Below, one piece after another: positions 59,469 through 64,000 of a stretch of 64,000 nt of DNA (the first letter of the stretch is position 1; every line of letters starts with the position of its first letter). The stretch spans positions 16,163 to 80,162 of the forward strand of contig CALIJI010000010.1 of NCBI GenBank assembly GCA_938017895.1, given 5' to 3'. The position numbers were made by a program, and so were the translations under genes. Below the pieces are notes generated by a model that saw only the letters and a program-made list of their open reading frames with translations, ran no database searches and was not told the DNA's origin. This stretch comes from an uncultured bacterium. Its GTDB lineage: Bacteria; Patescibacteriota; Saccharimonadia; Saccharimonadales; Saccharimonadaceae.

Positions 59469-60536
59469 TTATTTTGTTAGGCTAAGTGAAATTTTTCGGC
59501 CTTCTTTATCAATATCGATAACTACGAACTCTTTTCGTTCATTTAGAGTGAATACATTCTCTGGATTTACGTCATTCCCTTTGCCAAGCTCAGAAACATG
59601 AACAAGTGCTTCTATCGCTGGAGAAATCTGCACGAAAGCCCCAAAAGGAGTAATTCGAGTTACAGTACCTTCGATTTTAGACCCTTTCTTAAAATCTTCA
59701 ACCTCGGTTAGCCATGGATCTTCGGTGAGCTGCTTCATAGATAGACTCAAGCGATCCTTGTCAATTGATATAATTCTAGCCTTAACTGTGTCGCCAATCT
59801 TCACATAATCTTTTGGATCACTTACTCGTTCCCAAGAAATTTCTGAAATATGAATCAATCCCTCAATTCCATCAACATTCACGAAAACACCAAAATCAAC
59901 AACGCCAGTTACGATACCTTCGACATCGTCACCTATTTTGAGACTCTCGAATCGTTCATTGAGACCATCTTTGACGGCTTCTTTTTCACTAAAAATTAAC
60001 TTATTAGTTTTGCGATCAGCATCTAGAATTCGAACTGAGATCGGCTTATCAATTAGTGCATTCAAACGACTTAGAATTTCATCTTTGTCACTAGCACCTA
60101 CACGTGGGTAATGTTCAGCCGAAAGCTGCGAAACAGGCAAAAATCCTCGAATTCCTTCATACTCTACAAGTAAACCTCCGCGATTGGCATCGTAAGGAAT
60201 AACTTCGATAACCTCACCCGATTCAAGTTTAGCAGAAACCTCTTCCCATCCACGATCCTTAGCGGCTTTTCGAAGAGATAGAAGAGACATTCCGTTATCC
60301 ATTTCTGCATCAACAACGCTTGCAGTCACGGCTTCCCCTTCAGTTAGGTTTCGAGAATGACCCGCTTCTCGGCGTGGTACAAAACCAACACCTTTTGCGC
60401 CCAAATCGATTAGAATTTCGTGCTTACGAACCGATAGAACGACTCCTTCAACGGTTTCTCCTTGTACTAGTTGGTTTGCGCTCTCTGGAGCAGACGCCAA
60501 CAATTCGTCCATTGTTATTTTTTTGGCTGTTGCCAT
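59469..60536 (-). CDS. rpsA: 30S ribosomal protein S1, four S1 domains
   Basis: The 355-residue protein has four S1 RNA-binding domains (about 25-95, 110-180, 195-265, 280-350), shown by GETVEGVVLSVRKHEILIDLG, GEVIEVIPYDANRGGLLVEY, GDDVEGIVTGVVDFGVFVN and GSKIEGTVTRITPFGAFVQ. Proteobacterial S1 has six domains; four is the short form found in Gram-positives and CPR. It helps mRNA binding. It lies upstream of infB, which has its own promoter. Confidence 0.93.
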   Translation of the reverse strand: MATAKKITMDELLASAPESANQLVQGETVEGVVLSVRKHEILIDLGAKGVGFVPRREAGHSRNLTEGEAVTASVVDAEMDNGMSLLSLRKAAKDRGWEEVSAKLESGEVIEVIPYDANRGGLLVEYEGIRGFLPVSQLSAEHYPRVGASDKDEILSRLNALIDKPISVRILDADRKTNKLIFSEKEAVKDGLNERFESLKIGDDVEGIVTGVVDFGVFVNVDGIEGLIHISEISWERVSDPKDYVKIGDTVKARIISIDKDRLSLSMKQLTEDPWLTEVEDFKKGSKIEGTVTRITPFGAFVQISPAIEALVHVSELGKGNDVNPENVFTLNERKEFVVIDIDKEGRKISLSLTK

Positions 60537-60649
60537 TAGTCTTTAAGACTCCTTCCTTAATTGTATTTCTTTGAACATAGTCAAAATTAACCTGCTCAAT
60601 AGATTGATTATTATTTTAACAGATTATAAAAGATTTTTCAAGCATTAAA

Positions 60650-60686
60650 ACTAAAAAATAGCCCTTGTTTTTTGAAGGCTATTTTT
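60650..60686 (-). terminator. Terminator of the switchable gene at 60697
   Basis: A perfect 10-bp stem (60654-60663 with 60677-60686) with a T-rich minus-strand tail. Confidence 0.8.
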
Positions 60687-60696
60687 AATATGTAAC

Positions 60697-61188
60697 CTAT
60701 TTCATATTTTCGTAGTAGTCTATAATCTGCCGACTCAAACCTTTTCGGAATTTCAGATACTCTGCATTATCAGTATTCCCAGTTGACCTATTTCCTCTAT
60801 TAAAAACGGTTAGTACTAAAGGAGTTTCCCCCCTATCAGTTGGTTGGCCGATAGTAAGACCTTTATATGGGTTAAAATCTTCATCCTTATCACTCATATC
60901 AATAAGATCTTCTAGTTGTGCTTTACCTTCTTTGTTAGTTTTAACCAACCCCATAAAGCCAGCGTAAGTAACAATATAATTGCCATTATCTAGTTTTAGC
61001 ATAGATGAAATTGGTTCTTCTCTAGTATTTTTAGCATAGCTTCCCTCATTAATAAGCCTTTGCTGTAAAGTGGCTCTATAGGCATCGGCTGTAGCAACAA
61101 AACTTCTTTCCTCATAGCCATTCCTAAGATCATCGACAAGATTATCGAGGCTTGTTCCTGTTTTATCGTACGTTAAGTTATTAAACAC
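60697..61188 (-). CDS. Hypothetical protein behind a G10 promoter; frame interrupted near the 5' end
   Basis: The open frame from a GTG at 61188 encodes 163 soluble residues of unknown family, with NLVDDLRNGYEERSFVATAD and NYIVTYAGFMGLVKTN as distinctive parts. GTG has no good Shine-Dalgarno site. An ATG at 61244, preceded by AAAGGA, opens another frame that reads 23 codons (MKNFNSFNTQPEYLEK...) and stops at 61173. One extra A in the A6 run (61196-61201), or a -1 slip there, would join the two into one protein of about 182 residues. The gene is thus possibly off at two levels: promoter spacing and reading frame. A sequencing error at the A-run is the main alternative. Confidence 0.62.
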   Translation of the reverse strand: MFNNLTYDKTGTSLDNLVDDLRNGYEERSFVATADAYRATLQQRLINEGSYAKNTREEPISSMLKLDNGNYIVTYAGFMGLVKTNKEGKAQLEDLIDMSDKDEDFNPYKGLTIGQPTDRGETPLVLTVFNRGNRSTGNTDNAEYLKFRKGLSRQIIDYYENMK

Positions 61189-61195
61189 ATCATTC

Positions 61196-61201
61196 TTTTT
61201 T
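61196..61201 (-). other. A6 run where the reading frame switches
   Basis: On the minus strand, TTA-GAA-AAA-AGA in the ATG frame versus GAA-AAA-AAG-AAT after one added A or a -1 shift. It is a candidate slippage site for replication, transcription or translation. Confidence 0.6.
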
Positions 61202-61280
61202 CTAAATACTCTGGCTGAGTATTGAACGAATTAAAATTCTTCATATTTATCCTTTAAAAAATATTAAAAATCGCATTTTG

Positions 61281-61311
61281 ATTATACCCCCCCCCCGAAC
61301 AGTTTTGTCAA
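61281..61311 (-). promoter_or_regulatory. Consensus promoter with G10 tract in the spacer
   Basis: On the minus strand: TTGACA (61311-61306), nine bases, ten G, TATAAT (61286-61281). Both hexamers are perfect consensus; the only flaw is the 19-bp spacer. The leader to the ATG at 61244 is about 30 nt. Confidence 0.85.
61287..61296 (-). repeat. Homopolymeric G10 tract (C10 on plus)
   Basis: Ten consecutive C on plus, directly adjoining the -10 box, as at 1954-1963. Confidence 0.97.
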
Positions 61312-61373
61312 GTTTTAGCTTTAGAGTTTTTTGAAGGTTGAATTTTTAAATTTTTCATCGTAAAATAGAATTA

Positions 61374-61529
61374 ATGACTACTGCAATAAACAATAACATA
61401 CCAAAAACTTTATTAGCAGAATTTTCGAAAATCTTTCATAAGCCTAAAATTCTAGTCGGAAAGCCTCAAGAATCCGTAATTTATAACTACTTTAATTTTA
61501 TAAAAAAAGGCGCTAAAAGTTTAGTATGA
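61374..61529 (+). CDS. Small hypothetical protein overlapping an ImmA/IrrE-like gene
   Basis: The 51-residue frame (MTTAINNNIPKTLLAEF..., then KPKILVGKPQESVIYNYFNF) ends in a TGA that overlaps the ATG of the next gene (ATGA), so the two are translationally coupled. Size and position recall an antitoxin or partner of the downstream HExxH protein, but no DNA-binding motif is visible. No family was recognised and no Shine-Dalgarno site is obvious. Confidence 0.55.
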   Translation: MTTAINNNIPKTLLAEFSKIFHKPKILVGKPQESVIYNYFNFIKKGAKSLV

Positions 61530-61978
61530 ATATAGATTTTGTTAAAACTTTGCGCAAAGATTTTCCGCAATTTATCTTTAAAGAAAATGATGATTTTCAT
61601 TGGTCGAAACAAAAAAACACAATTTTCTTCAATCTAGAATCTACCAATTTTCATCTATTAATTCTTCACGAGCTAGCTCATGCGCTACTAGGCCATGAAA
61701 CTTTTAATCTTGATATAGAGTTACTCCAAATGGAGATGGAAGCTTGGGAATTTGCTAAGAATAACCTTGCTACACAATACGGAATCTGCTTTGACTCAAA
61801 TATATCCGAACGAAAGCTCGACACTTACCGAGACTGGATCCATAAACGCAGCTTATGCCCAAATTGTACAGTGAACGGATTTCAAAAAAGCGATCTATCT
61901 TATAAATGTCCCGCATGTGGAACAACTTGGACTGTAAATGACTCCCGATTCAAAAGTCTACGACGAGTCAAAAAATAG
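61526..61978 (+). CDS. ImmA/IrrE-like metallopeptidase with C-terminal zinc ribbon
   Basis: The 150-residue protein has the HExxH zinc motif in LLILHELAHALLGH (about 51-64), as in ImmA/IrrE peptidases that cleave phage or stress repressors. A later acidic helix (LLQMEMEAWEFAKNN) provides the expected Glu ligand. The C-terminal third carries a Cys4 zinc ribbon (CPNC at about 112 and CPAC about 20 residues later). It overlaps the 51-residue gene by 4 nt. In other bacteria such genes pair with an XRE-type repressor; none is seen here. Confidence 0.75.
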   Translation: MNIDFVKTLRKDFPQFIFKENDDFHWSKQKNTIFFNLESTNFHLLILHELAHALLGHETFNLDIELLQMEMEAWEFAKNNLATQYGICFDSNISERKLDTYRDWIHKRSLCPNCTVNGFQKSDLSYKCPACGTTWTVNDSRFKSLRRVKK

Positions 61979-62007
61979 ACCATCCTAGGGAAAGTCTATT
62001 TTTCTTT
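61971..62007 (+). terminator. Terminator of the ImmA/IrrE-like gene
   Basis: A perfect 10-bp stem (61971-61980 with 61994-62003) overlapping the last codons, followed by T's. Confidence 0.82.
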
Positions 62008-62032
62008 CATATCTATATTTTAATTAAGCAAA

Positions 62033-62290
62033 TTAAGCAGCGCGTCGCACTTCAATCACTGACTCTTCAGAATCTTGAGCCATCATTGTAATTGAAGTTT
62101 TAGCAGGTCCACGACGACTAATTCGTCCACCCTTTTGACCAGCAATTTTTGCAAGCTCACGGTTAGCGGCAAAACCACCAGTTGTTCCGTTTTTACCGCC
62201 TTTTTGGCCAATTCGCGAATAAAAATCTTTGCCATATTTTGCTTTATTAGTTGCGGCAGCCTTCGCTCCGCCAGCTTTAGTTCCAGCCAT
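62033..62290 (-). CDS. KGG-repeat stress-type protein
   Basis: The 85-residue protein is Ala/Gly/Lys-rich with two KGG motifs (IGQKGGKNG and IAGQKGGRISRRG) separated by NRELAKIAG. This pattern is typical of GsiB/Con-10 hydrophilic stress-induced proteins, which are mostly disordered. It may bind nucleic acid through its basic surface. A fully consensus promoter (TTGACA, 17 bp, TATAAT) suggests high expression. Confidence 0.78.
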   Translation of the reverse strand: MAGTKAGGAKAAATNKAKYGKDFYSRIGQKGGKNGTTGGFAANRELAKIAGQKGGRISRRGPAKTSITMMAQDSEESVIEVRRAA

Positions 62291-62332
62291 TTAATCTCCT
62301 TTGTTTTAATCTATTAACTGATTACGTTTAAG

Positions 62333-62361
62333 ATTATAGCACAACTTATGCTTTTTGTCAA
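62333..62361 (-). promoter_or_regulatory. Promoter of the KGG-repeat gene
   Basis: TTGACA (62361-62356), 17-bp spacer, TATAAT (62338-62333) with TGC. It is the direct in-window control for the two G10 promoters: same hexamers, normal spacing. Confidence 0.88.
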
Positions 62362-62421
62362 TATTTACATAAGGACTTTTTTATTATATTGTAATATTTT
62401 ATATTTATAATCTGTTTATGT

Positions 62422-62427
62422 TATAAT
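62422..62427 (+). promoter_or_regulatory. -10 box of the gene at 62434, leaderless type
   Basis: TATAAT preceded by TGT, six bases before the ATG at 62434. Confidence 0.62.
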
Positions 62428-62433
62428 TTTATT

Positions 62434-63291
62434 ATGATTTTTCGAATAAACAATGAGTTCTATCGTAAGCTACCTAAGCAAATTTGTATATTTTTCTTAC
62501 CAAAATCAATAAAAAATAAAACACAAAATAAGGCGATTTTAGAGCTTCAAAAACAATTTTCGAATACTTTACCTAATTTTACCGAAAACGAGCTAAAAGA
62601 GTATAAAAATAGTATTATAAATGTAAAATTTTGGCACGGAACTGGAGGATTTGAGTATAACTCTAGTGGAAATATTACACCAATTTTTGACAATATTTTA
62701 AAAAATGGATTAAAAACCCAGCAAGATGACTACTTGATTATTTATTCTAAAAAATTAAGTATGAAATCAATATCTCTAGTAAATAAAAGAATTATCGCTA
62801 GATGCTATGCAGATAATCATAATTTTAAGAACCCTAAAACTTTTCGTTTTGGAAATAGTATTTTTTGGATTGTGCGACATTACACAAAAATGTATGTTTT
62901 AGCATATACAATACTTGCTCCGCGTTCACTTATGAATATTCTCAATTGGAGAAAGAAAAATAAAATCAATTCAAAAAAATCTTGGAGTGGAAAAATAAAT
63001 AAAACTTGTAAAAATACGTGGGAATCTTTTGAAAAATATTCTGACATTAGAGAAAATTTCCCAGTAATTATTGGTATTAAAAATCTAAACAAAACTGCAA
63101 AATTACCAAAAATATTTAGTGAAACTGAAATTCGTTCTTTAGAGGATATTCCTTTTGAAGATATTATTCATATAGAAATTCCTCTTGAAAAATATAATGA
63201 ATTAAGTAATAAAATTCGAAAATACAACCAAAAAGTAAAAATATTTCCTATTGAATTGGGTGAGGTATTCGAATATAAAAGCATAAAATAA
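62434..63291 (+). CDS. Hypothetical protein with ADP-ribosyltransferase-like motifs
   Basis: The 285-residue protein is Lys/Asn-rich and more AT-rich in codons than its neighbours, hinting at transfer. FWHGTG (67-72), ILKNGL (88-93), SISL (112-115) and ARCYAD (122-127) follow the order HGT / GL / S-L / A-x-Y-A seen in ART/PARP- and KptA-type folds. A clear catalytic Glu cannot be assigned. No signal peptide. It lies between the KGG gene and the rRNA operon end. Assignment to the ART superfamily is a hypothesis. Confidence 0.5.
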   Translation: MIFRINNEFYRKLPKQICIFFLPKSIKNKTQNKAILELQKQFSNTLPNFTENELKEYKNSIINVKFWHGTGGFEYNSSGNITPIFDNILKNGLKTQQDDYLIIYSKKLSMKSISLVNKRIIARCYADNHNFKNPKTFRFGNSIFWIVRHYTKMYVLAYTILAPRSLMNILNWRKKNKINSKKSWSGKINKTCKNTWESFEKYSDIRENFPVIIGIKNLNKTAKLPKIFSETEIRSLEDIPFEDIIHIEIPLEKYNELSNKIRKYNQKVKIFPIELGEVFEYKSIK

Positions 63292-63339
63292 GTTGTAACA
63301 CCATTTCTTACTAGTATTTTTAAAGCCAAAAAAATAAAT

Positions 63340-63376
63340 AACGAAAAAACTCCACCGATTAGGAGGAGTTTTTTAT
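63340..63376. terminator. Bidirectional terminator between the gene at 62434 and the rRNA operon
   Basis: A 9-bp stem (63345-63353 with 63365-63373) flanked by A and T runs; it lies just past the 5S 3' end. Confidence 0.85.
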
Positions 63377-63378
63377 AA

Positions 63379-63486
63379 TTCGGCACCGTGCTATTTTCCC
63401 ACTTTCGTAGTATGCTCGCCGCTACTGGGCTTAACTTCTGTGTTCGGAATGAGAACAGGTGTTTCCCCAGCGCCATGGGCACCGAA
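63379..63486 (-). rRNA. rrf: 5S ribosomal RNA
   Basis: The minus strand shows the terminal stem (TTCGGTGCC with GGCACCGAA), the loop B/C segment AACACCTGTTCTCATTCCGAACACAGAAG-type core and the loop D/E part AGCCCAGTAGC. It is about 108 nt, near the usual size. It is downstream of 23S on the same strand, the standard order. Confidence 0.93.
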
Positions 63487-63681
63487 AAAAGGTTTTGCGC
63501 TTCAACTCGCCACAAATCACTAAGCGGTGAGCCAAAACCTCATTTCGATGTCCTTGGTATTATTTGGTAATGCCAAGATTTTAGATTGACTAGCGATTAT
63601 CCTTGATAATCACCAAATACTAGTTAAGTCTACCATATTCACGCCAATAATACAAGATTATTTCAGTGAATATGGACATAA
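63487..63681 (-). other. 23S-5S spacer with inverted repeats
   Basis: This gene-free stretch contains a perfect 10-bp inverted repeat (63633-63642 with 63666-63675) and a second hairpin GATTATC/GATAATC (about 63593-63609). They probably mark RNase III or other processing sites of the rRNA precursor. No tRNA is present. Confidence 0.65.

Positions 63682-64000
<319 letters not shown>

Overview
The window is AT-rich, gene-dense bacterial DNA with short intergenic gaps. It most likely comes from a member of the Candidate Phyla Radiation, probably Saccharibacteria (TM7). This is inferred from the protein set: a Patescibacteria-style VirB6/TrbL-like membrane protein, LPxTG-type surface proteins with paired-Cys linkers, a short prolyl-tRNA synthetase, a short IF-2, a four-domain S1 and many small lineage-specific proteins. 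RF2 is present and UGA is used as a stop, so the Gracilibacteria/SR1 code does not apply. No prophage, transposase or CRISPR array was seen.

Layout. 1-3.5 kb: start of xseA, a wall-anchored adhesin-like protein, a THUMP methyltransferase and rpmA. 3.6-8.2 kb: a response regulator and a division/cell-wall group (ctpA, a PcsB-like CHAP hydrolase, ftsX, ftsE). 8.2-16.4 kb: a phosphoribosyltransferase-like protein, prfB, mscL, a PadR-PspC-ABC transporter operon and murD. 16.4-23.5 kb: M16 peptidase, secA, hpf, serS and small proteins. 23.5-31.5 kb: VirB6-like protein, tRNA-Val, DUF2207 protein, D-lactate dehydrogenase, lysS and two small plus-strand genes. 31.5-40.8 kb: proS, greA, CPBP and site-2 proteases, frr, htrA, lepB, parAB, rplU. 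40.9-45.7 kb: an LPQTG surface protein with a large companion, tRNA-Tyr and tRNA-Thr. 45.7-55.6 kb: yqeY, rpsU, a glycosyltransferase, recJ, priA, a lineage-specific minus-strand cassette, def and fmt. 55.6-60.5 kb: two unknown proteins, infB and rpsA. 60.6-63.3 kb: an accessory stretch with a switchable hypothetical gene, an ImmA/IrrE-like protein, a KGG-repeat protein and a possible ADP-ribosyltransferase-like protein. 63.4-64 kb: 5S and the 3' end of 23S rRNA, minus strand.

The main discovery is a pair of promoters (1948-1978 and 61281-61311, both minus strand) built identically: TTGACA, nine bases, a run of exactly ten G, then TAGAAT or TATAAT. Their spacers are 19 bp, whereas nearly all other promoters with both boxes here have 16-17 bp. 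A G-tract inside the spacer is the classic design for phase variation by slipped-strand mispairing. One drives a signal-peptide/TPQTG adhesin-like protein; the other drives an unknown gene whose reading frame also needs a one-base slip at an A6 run. Together they suggest a two-gene phase-variable regulon in a putative epibiont.

A second genome-wide trait is leaderless transcription: many housekeeping genes have a -10 box only 6-10 nt before the ATG, including a divergent pair (priA and a PRTase-like gene) whose -10 boxes overlap in a 24-bp gap. The two G-tract genes instead have ordinary leaders with Shine-Dalgarno sites.
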